Program-made: the position numbers and the translations under genes
Source of the DNA: Planctomycetaceae bacterium
GTDB lineage: Bacteria; Planctomycetota; Planctomycetia; Planctomycetales; Planctomycetaceae
Length of the DNA: 64,000 bases
Assembly: GCA_021732975.1 (NCBI GenBank)
Contig: JAKFWC010000022.1
Location: 1-64,000, forward strand
Reading direction: 5' to 3'
Notes under the pieces: generated by a model
Database searches by the model: none
Told to the model about the DNA's origin: nothing
Seen by the model: only the letters and a program-made list of their open reading frames with translations
Shown here: piece after piece, positions 8,544 to 18,581 of the stretch
Layout of the letters: each line of letters opens with the position of its first letter
Position numbering within the stretch: the first letter of the stretch is position 1

Positions 8544-11500
8544 TTACGCACCCGCGCGCTGGCGGGCGTTGTCCTGCCGCTTGCGGGCTTCCGCGGCGTG
8601 AACCGAACTCGCGAACTCTTTCAGTAACAAGGCATACGTTTCCGCGGCTTCCTTCCACTGGCCGAGTTGCTCGTCGCATTTGCCGGCTTGAAGGAGCGCG
8701 GCCGATTGCCAATCGGCGTAGGCATACGAAGCGTAGACTTTCATGTAGGCTTTGAACGCTTCGCCCCATTTCTCCTGCAGGAAGAACGTTTCGGCGATGA
8801 GAAACTGACTCTTTGCCGCGGTTTCGGTCCGGAATGCCGCCGGGTCGACGATCACGCGGGCAAACACCTCGCGGGCCTTCTCGAACTGAGCCTGTTGCTT
8901 ATAGGTGCGGCCGAGCACTTCTTCCGCCTGGTAGGTCACCGTGTTGTTGGGCAACCGCCGTTTCAAGTCGGCGACGGCTTGCTCGACACCGTCGTAGTTC
9001 TTCTGTCGGAAGCGGACCTCGGCCTGCAGGACCCACAAGCGCGGATACCATGCGGGCGGCGGTTCAGGCGCGGGGGGCTGAATCTGCTCGTCGATCTGTT
9101 TCTCAGCCGCGGTAAGAATATCCGGACCAGCCTGCGGATCGGCGAGCAGCGCTTCGATGCCGCAGTATCTCACGTAGGCGCGCAGTTCACTGTTGGGAAA
9201 CGCGGTTTGAAACGCGCCGGTGAGCGTTTTCACATCGGCCCAGCGCTGCTGATCCATCGCCAGGATGATGGATTGGTAATGCGCCCGTTCCTTGACCATT
9301 GCATCGGCGGTGGGAGATTGCCGCAACTCGTCGAACGCGGCCCGGGCCTTGTCGAGGCGATCCGCCAGCAGATCGCTTTCCGCAAGGCTGAGCAGCGCAT
9401 TATCGGCCAGATCACTGTCGGGCACTTCGCGAATCAACCGCGCGAACAGCGCATCGGCCTGCTCGAAACGATCCGCTTCGTAGTTGAGGAGCGCCCATTC
9501 ATCGAGCAGCTTGTCGAGTTGCTGCGGCTTCGGGAATTTTTCCAATACTGCGGCGTAGGCTTTGTCCGCCGGTTCGATTTGCTTCATCTGGCGATAGGTT
9601 CGCGCGGCCTGCAAACCCGCACGGTAGGCATAGAGTTCGGGAACCTTTTGCTCGGCTCCCGCGGCTACTGGTGTATTAGGGGCGTACTTCGTGAAGGCGG
9701 AGGAGAAGGCGGCGGCGGCTTCCGGAAGCTGGCCCGCCTCGCGCAAGGAATCAGCGTGATAGTAGGCACATTCCGGGGCGAGCCGATGTTGCGGGAAGTC
9801 CTTTTCGACTTTGGCATATGCTTCAGCTGCGGGGCCGAACTGCTTCTGCTGGAACTTCGCCGAAGCTAGACCACGCCAGGCAAAGGCGGCGGTGTCGGAA
9901 CCTTTCTCGAACTTGTCCGAGAGTTTCGTGAGCCAGTCGTACATCGATTCCGCGGTCTTCCAATCCTTCCGCTGCTCGGCCAGTTCGGCCAGTTGCAGCG
10001 TCGTGGACGTGATCAGCGAAGGGGAGTCCGCTTTCTCCAGCAACTCGTTCCAAGCGAAGCTCGATTCATCCAATTGTCCCAGTCTCGCCTGTCCCACCGC
10101 GATGAGGGCCAAAGCGCGGAACCGTTGTCGACCTTGCGGGAACTGCTTTCGATAGCGCTGGGCAGCGACGAGTGCGTCGGCCCATTGGTCCGTCTGACCG
10201 AGGCTGTCGGCCTGCAACACCAACCCATCGGCGAGTTCGTGGTTCCCTTCCGCGGGGATCTCCGCAATCACGGGCTTGAGCAACTCCAGCGTGCCGCGGT
10301 GGTCGCCCTGCAATTGACGCGTCAGGGCCAGATAGTACCGAGCCTGCAACTTCGTCCGGGCCAGCATGGTTTCCGTCAGAACGCGTTCAAAACTTCGTGC
10401 GGCAACGTCGTACTGGGCCGCAATGTCCTCCGCGGGGCGCCCTTGTGCAATGAGTTGTGACGCCAGGCCCAGGGCGATCCGCCCTGCGAGGAGTTCCTGA
10501 TACAACCGCAAGCCGCTCTGCGGGAACGTTTCCGCGAATTGTTTGCGACGGGCATTCGCGACATCGAACTGGCCCGCATCGATCGCCAACTCGGTCGCAA
10601 AATGCAGGGCATCGTCGGCGTAGTCGCCATTCGGAAACTTCTTCACGACGGTGAGGAACGATGTCTCAGCGGCGGCCGTGTCCCCGGCCAGACGAGCACA
10701 AACGCCGTGTTGAAAAATGATGGCTTGTTCGAGCGGCTGCATCTCTGCCAGCGGGATGGTCTTCGCAAGGACATCCGTCGCGACTTGCGGATTACCGGCC
10801 GCTTTGAGACTCATCCCCCGCCAATATCCCGCCGTAACGCCGCGGCTTTTGTCGGCGGTCACGGGGTCGAACGCCGAAGCGGCTTCCTGAAATCTGCCAC
10901 CGCGGTAGAGCGCGAATCCGGCATTCAAACGGGCATCCATCACCAGGGCGCTTTCCGGGAACCGATCCCATACTTGCCGATACGCCGCTGCGGCTTCGAC
11001 GAATTTCGCCGTGTCGAACAGATGTGAACCAATCTGAAACTGCGACTCCGCCGCCCGGAGACTCTGCCCCTTGGCGATCTGCTGATAGAGCGGCAACGCG
11101 TCGTTCGGCTTCTTCAGTACGTCATACGCCTTTGCCAATCCGTACCGTGCGTCATCGATCAGTGGTCCTTCCGGAAAGCGATCGATCGCTTTCTGAAAGG
11201 TCGCGACGGCGGCTTCCGGTTCGTTCTGTCGCAGTTGCACATCGCCCAGATATGGCAATGCGCGATCGGCAAAGGCATCTTCCGGATGTTTATCGAGATA
11301 GGTTTCCAACTCCGTGCGCGCGGCCACGAGATCGTTCAGGAGATAGCTGCATTCGCCAATGCGATACCGTGCCTGAGCGACGTTCTGATTGTTGGGAGCG
11401 TCCTTCACGAAGGTCCGCAGGTGTTCGCGGGCCTTTTTGAAGTCGGACTGATTCACCAGCGTGAGACCGAGATACAACTGGGCGTAAGGCTTTTTCTCGT

Positions 11501-11693
11501 GGTCGGGATAATCGACCAGAAACTTCTGAAAGCCTTCACCCGCCAGCTTCCAGCGGTTCTGACGGTAGAGTTGCACCGCAAGATTGTAATCGTCGAGGGC
11601 GGGATCAGCCGCGAACGCCGAAGCGGTGACGACGAGGACCATCAGCCAGACCGACAGGCTGCCCCACAACGCGGATCCGATCCGACCGTTCAT
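8544..11693 (-). CDS. Large exported TPR-repeat protein
   Basis: A 1049-residue exported protein made almost wholly of tetratricopeptide repeats. A signal peptide runs to about residue 29 (hydrophobic core WLMVLVVTASAFAA). More than twenty helical hairpin repeats follow, with typical A..Y...L....P cores such as LDDYNLAVQLYRQNRWKLAG and YAQLYLGLTLVNQSDFKKA, like the YbgF/BamD-type repeats used as scaffolds in the periplasm. ATG 11693 is chosen because it begins the signal peptide; a frame 12 codons longer adds polar residues. It is followed by the PfpI gene and preceded by two other exported proteins, suggesting an envelope-related group. The 282-bp gap to the next gene up shows nothing notable. 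Confidence 0.85.
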   Translation of the reverse strand: MNGRIGSALWGSLSVWLMVLVVTASAFAADPALDDYNLAVQLYRQNRWKLAGEGFQKFLVDYPDHEKKPYAQLYLGLTLVNQSDFKKAREHLRTFVKDAPNNQNVAQARYRIGECSYLLNDLVAARTELETYLDKHPEDAFADRALPYLGDVQLRQNEPEAAVATFQKAIDRFPEGPLIDDARYGLAKAYDVLKKPNDALPLYQQIAKGQSLRAAESQFQIGSHLFDTAKFVEAAAAYRQVWDRFPESALVMDARLNAGFALYRGGRFQEAASAFDPVTADKSRGVTAGYWRGMSLKAAGNPQVATDVLAKTIPLAEMQPLEQAIIFQHGVCARLAGDTAAAETSFLTVVKKFPNGDYADDALHFATELAIDAGQFDVANARRKQFAETFPQSGLRLYQELLAGRIALGLASQLIAQGRPAEDIAAQYDVAARSFERVLTETMLARTKLQARYYLALTRQLQGDHRGTLELLKPVIAEIPAEGNHELADGLVLQADSLGQTDQWADALVAAQRYRKQFPQGRQRFRALALIAVGQARLGQLDESSFAWNELLEKADSPSLITSTTLQLAELAEQRKDWKTAESMYDWLTKLSDKFEKGSDTAAFAWRGLASAKFQQKQFGPAAEAYAKVEKDFPQHRLAPECAYYHADSLREAGQLPEAAAAFSSAFTKYAPNTPVAAGAEQKVPELYAYRAGLQAARTYRQMKQIEPADKAYAAVLEKFPKPQQLDKLLDEWALLNYEADRFEQADALFARLIREVPDSDLADNALLSLAESDLLADRLDKARAAFDELRQSPTADAMVKERAHYQSIILAMDQQRWADVKTLTGAFQTAFPNSELRAYVRYCGIEALLADPQAGPDILTAAEKQIDEQIQPPAPEPPPAWYPRLWVLQAEVRFRQKNYDGVEQAVADLKRRLPNNTVTYQAEEVLGRTYKQQAQFEKAREVFARVIVDPAAFRTETAAKSQFLIAETFFLQEKWGEAFKAYMKVYASYAYADWQSAALLQAGKCDEQLGQWKEAAETYALLLKEFASSVHAAEARKRQDNARQRAGA

Positions 11694-11975
11694 GTCGGAC
11701 ACCATGCGACTGTGCGTGTCCATCCCCATTCTCCGTGTCGAACCCCGCCGTCCGCGGGCCGGACGCTGTCAGTGGGAAGCGGCATAGAAGCCGGCAATGG
11801 ATTGGTGTGCCCCCCGTTTCGCTCACAAGCAAGTATGGTACCGCTTCCCAAAAACCCCGCCAATGGTGGTTGACCATTCTGACTGCCGGGATCAACCAAT
11901 TTCGCCGGGTCTTGCCGCAGGGTTGAGAGATTCTCAAGCCAAAGTCAACTTAATCGTCAGACTTTCACGCGCCTC

Positions 11976-12818
11976 TCAGTGATAGAAACTATTGTAGATC
12001 TTGTTCATCGTGGCGGGATTTCCGGGTTGATTGACCATCAGCGACGGGTCGTAGTCGACCCGCCAGACATCCTGCTCCCCATCGATGGCCACAATCTGAT
12101 GAAAATGCAGGCGGGCAAAACCACAACGATATCCGCTTCTGCCGCCTTCCGTATGAGCTTCCAGCAAGAGTAACGATTCCGGATCAGTTGCGATCACGAA
12201 AGAAAAGACGGCACCACTCAGCACGCCCGCGGACATGGGTTCGTAGTCAAACAAGGGTCGCGAGATCAGCCGCAGTTCGGTCTTCTCATTCTTGTTGTTC
12301 GTGAGAGTCAGACGATAGCGACGGGCCAGTTGCCGCATCTGGAGCAACCGCGCGGAGTGCGTCTTCGCTGGTTCGGGGGCATCGGGAATGTTCTGCCAGA
12401 TGATTCCCGGTTGCTTTGGAGTCCAGCGGACTTGATTCTCAAGAGCGGCGACTACCGGCTCCTGGCTCAGCGAATGGAAGGCGTGCTTGGTGCGACATCC
12501 CTGATTATTGTTGAAGCAGAAGAATTGCCCGACGACAACCGGTCGCGCCTGGTGCATCCACACAAAGACCGCGCCGCGTTCCTGATTCCGTTCCGGGTTC
12601 GTGAAGTTCAGCAGCGATGGTTCATGAAGTTCGGCGTCTTCTTTCAAAGTCGGCAGGCGGATGGTGTATTGCTGCGCCGCAGCCAGAAACTCGGCCTGCT
12701 CCGACTTTTCATCAGGGATCGTTTCTTGAGCGAAGGCTGACGTGCCATTGATGGTCATGCCGATCGACAGCAATGCCGGCATGATCAGACGCGGAAACCC
12801 ACCGAGAATGGGATTCAT
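11976..12818 (-). CDS. Exported hypothetical protein
   Basis: A 280-residue protein with a signal peptide (cleavage near TSAFAQE, residue ~30). The mature part holds AVFVWMHQARPVVVGQFF, a block WQNIPDAPEPAKTHSARLLQMR..RRY, an LISRPLFDYE strand, and an end rich in aromatic and acidic residues (DGEQDVWRVDYDP). No catalytic motif was recognised. I believe similar proteins occur across planctomycetes, but the function is unknown. It lies between the 1561-residue propeller protein and the large TPR protein, all on one strand. Confidence 0.65.
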   Translation of the reverse strand: MNPILGGFPRLIMPALLSIGMTINGTSAFAQETIPDEKSEQAEFLAAAQQYTIRLPTLKEDAELHEPSLLNFTNPERNQERGAVFVWMHQARPVVVGQFFCFNNNQGCRTKHAFHSLSQEPVVAALENQVRWTPKQPGIIWQNIPDAPEPAKTHSARLLQMRQLARRYRLTLTNNKNEKTELRLISRPLFDYEPMSAGVLSGAVFSFVIATDPESLLLLEAHTEGGRSGYRCGFARLHFHQIVAIDGEQDVWRVDYDPSLMVNQPGNPATMNKIYNSFYH

Positions 12819-12993
12819 CAGTTCGCCTCCACAAAAATCGCGGAAGTTGTCGCAGCCGGGCCATCAATGGAATATCGAGGAACGGCCAACGGCGGTTCTG
12901 AAGCGATCTTACTGGGGTGGAGACGCAAAGCGAAGCGCGCAAGACATTTTGTCAGCATTTTGTCGGAACGATCGACTCAAACCGGCTTGCGAG

Positions 12994-15900
12994 TCAGGGC
13001 GACTCCGGCAGCGGATCCTCGCGGCGGGGCAGCAGACGCAATTTGAGATTGTACGACGACAGTTCGATCGTCGATTCGTGTTCGCGCAGTGTCAAGCTGT
13101 GGAAGCCGCCGAACATCGACGGCACGCTCGATTCGTGCAGAATCTGGCCGGATCGTTTGCCAAGGACCAGCATATTCAGCAGCGTGAAACTCGCCACGCC
13201 GCTTTGCTTCCATGAGCGCGTGAGAAACAACAGCACCGGCGAGGGAGCGAACCGCTCGAGGACGAGGTTCTGGTCATCCACGTCGCGCGACCACAACAAT
13301 TCTCCGGTGACGCGGTCCCAGGCACAAACCGTCCCGTTCACCGGCATCGTGGTGAGACTGTCGCCGTAATGGTACGTATTACCGTCACCGTGATTGGCGA
13401 TGAGGTAGACGGAGTCCGCGTCAACGAGGGGGAAGAATTCCCCGTCGGCGGAGGGAAGCGCTGCCGGGGCGAGTGTCTGCCGTTCGCCGTCGCTGAGCCG
13501 GATGAGGGCCACGCCGCGTTTCGAGGTGCGTCCGCCAGCGGCCGCGTCGACCGCCATCGCGTAATGGTCATCGATCAACCCGACATGGGTCTTGGGCGAA
13601 AAATCCTGCTTCCAGATTTCGCGACCGGTGAGCAAATCGGTGCGTCGCAGGACCGTTTTCCCTCCCCCTAAATTGAACAATTTCAATCCGGGCTGCGATT
13701 CGAGTTGGATCAGATCGTTGCCGAGCACGCGCAAAGACTTTTTCAACCGGGCTGCCAAACCGGGAGCTTCGACAACTTGGCCATCGGCGGTGCGATAGAC
13801 CGAGACCTTGTCATCTTCCGTTTCGACCAGGCAGAGTGCATCACGGGCGGCGAAAATCATGGCATGTGGCGAAATCCCTGTCCGTGTCCAACATTCGCGG
13901 CCAGTCTGGGGGTCGTAAGCCGTGATGGATCGCCGGCCTTGCAAGCAGAGATAGTTCGGAAACACCGCTGCCAGTTGGCCACCCGGCGGCGTTTGATCGA
14001 AAAGGGCTTCATGATCGAGATCGTCGGCGGAGGCCAGTCGCAAAGCCTGCGGCACCTGTCGGTGCGCACCGTGATTCCAGGCACCGCCGGCCTGCGTTTC
14101 GTTCAGCGTCTTCGACCACATCAGTCGTCGATCCACCGGCGAAAGGCGTTGCAGCACGTCTTTGTGCAACACGATCACGCTGCGGCCCAGAACAGCCGAG
14201 GGAGATTCACCGTAGTCTTGTGCCCGAGGACCACCCCGCAGCGGAGCGAGCCAGCGCCACCGACCGTTGCGACGATCGGCGAATGTCAGCCGTTGTTCGT
14301 TGGGCTCGATTTGCATCAGGAGTTGCGACAGGAACGGACTGTTGATCGGACTGATGACTTCCTGCACCGGGGGCGAATACTGCGTCCCGGCCTGTTGCGT
14401 CACGAGGACCGCCCGATCCCAAATCGACGGAGCCACGGGGGTGATAGTGGCCGCATCCGCCGGGCGCAATGCCAGGGCTTCCGCGAGCGATTGGCCGGTG
14501 CTGAGTTGGACATCACCGAAACGGGTCCAGAGCATCCGTTCGACGATCAACGCGTCTTCCGACAGGCCGAACTGCCGATCGAGTTGCGCCAGTCGCCAGT
14601 ACGTTTCCGCCGCAATTTTGTGGTCGGCGTGATCGGCCCACGGCAACAACTGTTGTTCGGCCTGACCGAAGTTCCGGACCGACGCGTACTCTTCCGCCAT
14701 CTTCCAATGCAGCCGCGCTCCCGCCGGGTGGAAGTCACACCAATCCATCAATTTGACAACCCGTTCCAACGGACCGTTCAAGGCTTCCGTCACAGCGGAC
14801 TGCACTTTGGCGTTCAACTGGTTGCGGAGTTCCCCTTCGGCAGACTGCCACAGATCATGCAACTTCCCGCGGAGCCAGACGCGGCGCTGCACCTGCAATT
14901 GCGGTTGATGCGGACGCGTGATCGTCGCGGGACCGTCGTCGTGCTCGGCGAGTTGCCAGTAGGCCTCGAACGCCTCGGCCAACCGCCCGGCAGTCACTTC
15001 GCGGTCGATGCGGAACAGTTCGACGGACAGTTTTTCGTCGGGCGTGTCAGCCAGTTTCGCGATGTCTTTCAACGCGACTTCAGCCTGAGATGGATCGGTT
15101 TGGATCACGCCGACCAGGGCCTGCCACAGCACCGCGCGATAACGAGTTTTCAGCGGATTCGGCAAATCGTCGGCTCGAATCGTCAACAGTTGCTGCGCCG
15201 CATCGGCATACCGCGGTGTCAACATCCACAATTCGGCTTCACGAATGAGGGCTTCTGCATCGAGCGGGTTGACCGCTTTGCGCTGCTGGATCTCGGCGAG
15301 CACGCCCGGCTGCTCGTCAAACATCTGCAGACCGCGGGGACCGTAAGCGTAGAGCCGCCGTCCGGCTTTCACCAGGCTGCCGAGCGCGGGCTCACCGGGC
15401 CAGACATTGAGCTTGGCCGTTTGCTTGCCGTCCGTCAGCGCGATCAGTCGCAATGTGCCGTCACTCAACGGGAGATACAGTTGGTCGCCCACAATCGCCC
15501 CCCGGCCGTTCGGCGCGACACCACTGTCCCATTCGTGGTTCCAAGCCTCCTTCCCGTCATCAAGGTTGCGAGAAACCACCGACGATTGCCCGACAACGAT
15601 GACGTTCTCGCCCGTGACACCGGCAAGATACAACCCGTCATCGCGTTCTTCCTGCCATTCCAATTTGCCCTGTGTGAGATCGAGACACACGAGCGCATCG
15701 CCATCGGACGGCGTGAAGACGACTTTCGATCCCGCCATCACCGGCGGCGCAGCGAGCCATTGGCCGTTGAGTTCCCGCGGCGTTTGAAACTGCGTGCCGC
15801 CATCGCCGCTCATGTCGTTGTCTTCGTCTTCGGGCACGTAGCGGTGCGCCCACAGCACGGTCCGGCGCGTCCGATCCACGGCAACCAGCCAACCGACCGT

Positions 15901-17679
15901 CGTGGGACAGATGACGATCCCCTGCCCCACGGCAATGGGCGTGCTCACCCACCGTCGCGCGATGTCCAAATCAATCTTCGTGTCGGCATAGGCCAGCAGT
16001 TGCGACCATTTCAACATTCCCGATGTCGGATCGAGCGCGAGCAAACGAATTTCTTCACCGACCGCTCCGACTACCAGCAATTCATCCCCGTCGGCCACCG
16101 GTGCACCGAGGAAAAAGCAGCCGGGGAGCGAAGCCTGCAGATCGCGCCCTTCGCCACCGCCGATCGACCAGAGCCGACGCCCGGTTTCGACGGAGTACGC
16201 CGTCAGCCGATTGGAATGCCAGTTCGCCCCGAACGGATCGACCGGTTCGCCTTCACCGTCCCATTGATGTCCCTGCTGACTGCGGGTGAGCGTGGCGACA
16301 TCTTCGAGCGCGTACAGTTGCCGCGCGTCGCTGCTAATCAAGCCAATGGTCGCATCGCGAAACAAATGGCTGACAAGCGGGTGAAACTCCGCCGATGGTC
16401 CGGAATACTCGTCATCGGACTGCGGCGCAAAACCGTTCGGAAAATCGTCATCACTTTGCTCCGGGCGAATGCGGCTGAGAATCCGTTCCGCGGACAGCCC
16501 CTCGGTCGTCGCCCACAGCGTCTTGCCGGTAACAGCATCGACCATCCGCACACCACGGAGATCGCGGAACGCCACCCGGTTGCCCAGCACGACCGGCATC
16601 CCCACCATCATCGGCGTCTGCTGTTGATCCTCGAGATCCTGAAGAATCCAGCTCAGCCGCTTGCGCAGCGTGGCATTCGAGGTGAGGGACGCCGTCCATT
16701 CGGGTTTCAACAACGGCGGATTTCCTTCCGCGATGCCGATGCGGGCAGCCGTGCCGAACAATTGCGGCCATTGCTGCAGGATGGGCGTGGTCAGTGGGGA
16801 CTGCCCGGGAAGTTGCGCCCAGCCGTCTGCCACCGACGTGGTCTTCCCCCCAAGATTGATGACATCGGCACGGCGATCAGCAAGCGCCGGGTTCAGGAAC
16901 TGCCGCATCTGCTCGGGACTGGCCTGTCGCGCCGCATACGCCGCTTTCATCCGCCAGCGGGGATCCTGCGTTTCCGCAGCCTGCACGTTGTCGAGTTCGG
17001 AAAACCACCGGACCGAGAGTGCGAACTCCGCGCGATCAAAATGCCAATGCGCGAGATAGTTCGCGGCCTTCCGTCCTGCCGCGGTGTGCAGAAACCGGGT
17101 GGCCACTTCCACAATGGCATCGATGCGGCCCGAGCGTCGCGCTTCGGTCCACAGTTGATCGGCAAGGCCACCGTATTGTCGTTCGTAGTCGGTGAGAATC
17201 TCCGCAGGGGCCTGACCCAATTGACGGGATGCGGCGGTTCGCAACGATTCCCAGCGACCCCCTTTCGCCCGATAGACGGCGTCTTCCGGACTGTCCAACA
17301 ACCGCTGCAGCAGTTCGACGGCGTGCTTCCAGTCGGATTGTCGAATCGCCGCATTGGATGCAGTCCATAAGCCGTCGAGTTTGGGATTGCGCGGGGCGCG
17401 GGCATCGATGGCATCGCGAGCACCGTTGGCCCGTTCGGCGGTCGTCCCCTCACCGGCCCGTACGCGTGGCGCCATGCGACCAGGAGGCACAAACATCCGC
17501 TGCATCAGATTTTGAAAGAACGGCGCGAGTCCCTGTCCCGGCGGTTTCGCCTTTTCCTCGGCCGGTTTCTCCACCGGTTCGTCGGGCCACGCCGAGACGG
17601 ACGCGCACGGAACCAGCCACGCGGTCAGTAGCATCAGCCCCGCGGCGATGATCCGCCTCCTACCGCGTGCTGGGAACAT
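12994..17679 (-). CDS. Giant exported PQQ-like beta-propeller protein
   Basis: A 1561-residue exported protein. A signal peptide (residues 1-30, AWLVPCASVSAW) precedes a helical TPR-like stretch (about 90-290). A first PQQ/BamB-type propeller follows, with repeated strands of the form G..L.ALD..TG...W (MVDAVTGKTLWATTEGLS, RLLALDPTSGMLKWSQ, ALVCLDLTQGKLEWQE). Next comes a second helical region (about 790-1090) and a second propeller (SITAYDPQTGRECWTRTG, TVCAWDRVTGELLWSRD). Such proteins are scaffolds; no PQQ-dehydrogenase catalytic signature is seen, so the name does not imply enzyme activity. The opposite strand carries a spurious open frame of 1221 codons caused by codon bias. Confidence 0.85.
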   Translation of the reverse strand: MFPARGRRRIIAAGLMLLTAWLVPCASVSAWPDEPVEKPAEEKAKPPGQGLAPFFQNLMQRMFVPPGRMAPRVRAGEGTTAERANGARDAIDARAPRNPKLDGLWTASNAAIRQSDWKHAVELLQRLLDSPEDAVYRAKGGRWESLRTAASRQLGQAPAEILTDYERQYGGLADQLWTEARRSGRIDAIVEVATRFLHTAAGRKAANYLAHWHFDRAEFALSVRWFSELDNVQAAETQDPRWRMKAAYAARQASPEQMRQFLNPALADRRADVINLGGKTTSVADGWAQLPGQSPLTTPILQQWPQLFGTAARIGIAEGNPPLLKPEWTASLTSNATLRKRLSWILQDLEDQQQTPMMVGMPVVLGNRVAFRDLRGVRMVDAVTGKTLWATTEGLSAERILSRIRPEQSDDDFPNGFAPQSDDEYSGPSAEFHPLVSHLFRDATIGLISSDARQLYALEDVATLTRSQQGHQWDGEGEPVDPFGANWHSNRLTAYSVETGRRLWSIGGGEGRDLQASLPGCFFLGAPVADGDELLVVGAVGEEIRLLALDPTSGMLKWSQLLAYADTKIDLDIARRWVSTPIAVGQGIVICPTTVGWLVAVDRTRRTVLWAHRYVPEDEDNDMSGDGGTQFQTPRELNGQWLAAPPVMAGSKVVFTPSDGDALVCLDLTQGKLEWQEERDDGLYLAGVTGENVIVVGQSSVVSRNLDDGKEAWNHEWDSGVAPNGRGAIVGDQLYLPLSDGTLRLIALTDGKQTAKLNVWPGEPALGSLVKAGRRLYAYGPRGLQMFDEQPGVLAEIQQRKAVNPLDAEALIREAELWMLTPRYADAAQQLLTIRADDLPNPLKTRYRAVLWQALVGVIQTDPSQAEVALKDIAKLADTPDEKLSVELFRIDREVTAGRLAEAFEAYWQLAEHDDGPATITRPHQPQLQVQRRVWLRGKLHDLWQSAEGELRNQLNAKVQSAVTEALNGPLERVVKLMDWCDFHPAGARLHWKMAEEYASVRNFGQAEQQLLPWADHADHKIAAETYWRLAQLDRQFGLSEDALIVERMLWTRFGDVQLSTGQSLAEALALRPADAATITPVAPSIWDRAVLVTQQAGTQYSPPVQEVISPINSPFLSQLLMQIEPNEQRLTFADRRNGRWRWLAPLRGGPRAQDYGESPSAVLGRSVIVLHKDVLQRLSPVDRRLMWSKTLNETQAGGAWNHGAHRQVPQALRLASADDLDHEALFDQTPPGGQLAAVFPNYLCLQGRRSITAYDPQTGRECWTRTGISPHAMIFAARDALCLVETEDDKVSVYRTADGQVVEAPGLAARLKKSLRVLGNDLIQLESQPGLKLFNLGGGKTVLRRTDLLTGREIWKQDFSPKTHVGLIDDHYAMAVDAAAGGRTSKRGVALIRLSDGERQTLAPAALPSADGEFFPLVDADSVYLIANHGDGNTYHYGDSLTTMPVNGTVCAWDRVTGELLWSRDVDDQNLVLERFAPSPVLLFLTRSWKQSGVASFTLLNMLVLGKRSGQILHESSVPSMFGGFHSLTLREHESTIELSSYNLKLRLLPRREDPLPESP

Positions 17680-17830
17680 CGTTCGACTCCGTGATGGGCC
17701 GTGATTCGTCGTGCCGCTTCCATTCGTTACCGGACCGCAAATTCACGGGCCGCCGACAGTTTCAGTGTAATGGACCCCGGAGACAAAGTCACGGAGTTCG
17801 TGCGTGGTCACACGTCCCCACACTCGCACT

Positions 17831-17965
17831 CGTTCCCACGCTCCGCGTGGGAACGCCCGTCCGAGACGCTCCGCGTCTGCGCATTCGTTTCGGTAGCGGT
17901 GTGATAGGACTGCGGCGAGGCAGAGCCTCGCGAACATGCGTTTCCAGGCGGAGCCTGGGAACGAG
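17831..17965. repeat. Cluster of four REP-like hairpins
   Basis: Within the 429-bp gap 17680-18108 there are four small hairpins in a row: CGTTCCCACG-CTCCG-CGTGGGAACG (17831-17855), AGACG-CTCCG-CGTCT (17864-17878), GCGAGG-CAGAG-CCTCGC (about 17914-17930) and TTTCCAGGC-GGAG-CCTGGGA (about 17941-17960). Two of them share the loop CTCCG. The first recurs at 18544-18572. The rest of the gap shows no gene. Confidence 0.75.
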
Positions 17966-18108
17966 GGAACGAGATGCAATTCTTGCCGGTGAGCCGGGTT
18001 TCTGCGTGATTCTCATTACCCCGGCATCGGCAACCCGTGCGTTCCCCTCGACGGCAGGAAGCGATTTGCGATAGACAACGTTCTTCGGGAATGCTGTGAG
18101 GAGCCGTG

Positions 18109-18522
18109 ATGAATCCATCCAGAATCACGTTCGCCATCTTGCTGGCGGCTTCGTTTGTCGGCTGTGAGACGCTGCACCAAGCCGGCGTTCCGGGACTCGA
18201 ACAGTACGTCAAAGATGAAGACGCCCTCGCCGCACCGGAATACCGCGAGAGTTTCCAGGTCGATCGCGATCCGACCGCGTTCAGTTGGCTGCTCGCTCAC
18301 CGGGTCCGGAACGGCATGACCGTCAGTGAAGTCAGCGAAGCCCTCGGCGATTCCGGCGAAGAATTCTCGAATAGCCAGGCCCTCAAGAAAAACGCCAACG
18401 AGTACCAGGCGACCGACATCGCCTACCGTTGGGGGCCCGATGCCCAAGGTCGCAGCGTAATCCTCTTCTTCCGCGACGGCCATCTGATTCAATTCAATCC
18501 GCGCGATTTCGGCGGACAGTGA
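18109..18522 (+). CDS. Small lipoprotein
   Basis: A 137-residue lipoprotein. The signal sequence ends in a lipobox, SFVGC, so the mature protein begins at a lipidated Cys near residue 19. The mature part has VRNGMTVSEVSEALGDSGEE, which resembles the SmpA/BamE fold's opening helix pair, and a last strand pair (DIAYRWGPDAQGRSVILFF, then GHLIQFNP) of the same kind. A BamE-like or SmpA-like accessory role in the envelope is plausible but unproven. ATG 18109 follows GAGGAG by 5 bases; a GTG one codon upstream is less likely. It is convergent with the kinase gene, with a hairpin between them. Confidence 0.75.
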   Translation: MNPSRITFAILLAASFVGCETLHQAGVPGLEQYVKDEDALAAPEYRESFQVDRDPTAFSWLLAHRVRNGMTVSEVSEALGDSGEEFSNSQALKKNANEYQATDIAYRWGPDAQGRSVILFFRDGHLIQFNPRDFGGQ

Positions 18523-18543
18523 TTCGTCGCGATAACTCGTTAA

Positions 18544-18572
18544 CTCGTTCCCACGCTCCGCGTGGGAACGAG
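18544..18572. terminator. Palindromic bidirectional terminator
   Basis: A 12-bp perfect stem (CTCGTTCCCACG / CGTGGGAACGAG) with loop CTCCG lies between two convergent genes. It is the same family as the first hairpin at 17831. Confidence 0.65.
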
Positions 18573-18581
18573 GATACGGGT

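Noticed and set aside
13705..17370. Plus-strand open frame of 1221 codons
   Set aside because: It is antisense to the PQQ-propeller gene. Its protein is rich in Arg, His, Gln and Pro with no domain, as expected from codon bias in GC-rich DNA; the minus-strand protein has a signal peptide and clear repeats.
17831..17965. Integron attC-like site
   Set aside because: There is no integrase and no conserved core triplet; the hairpins are small and independent, more like REP elements.
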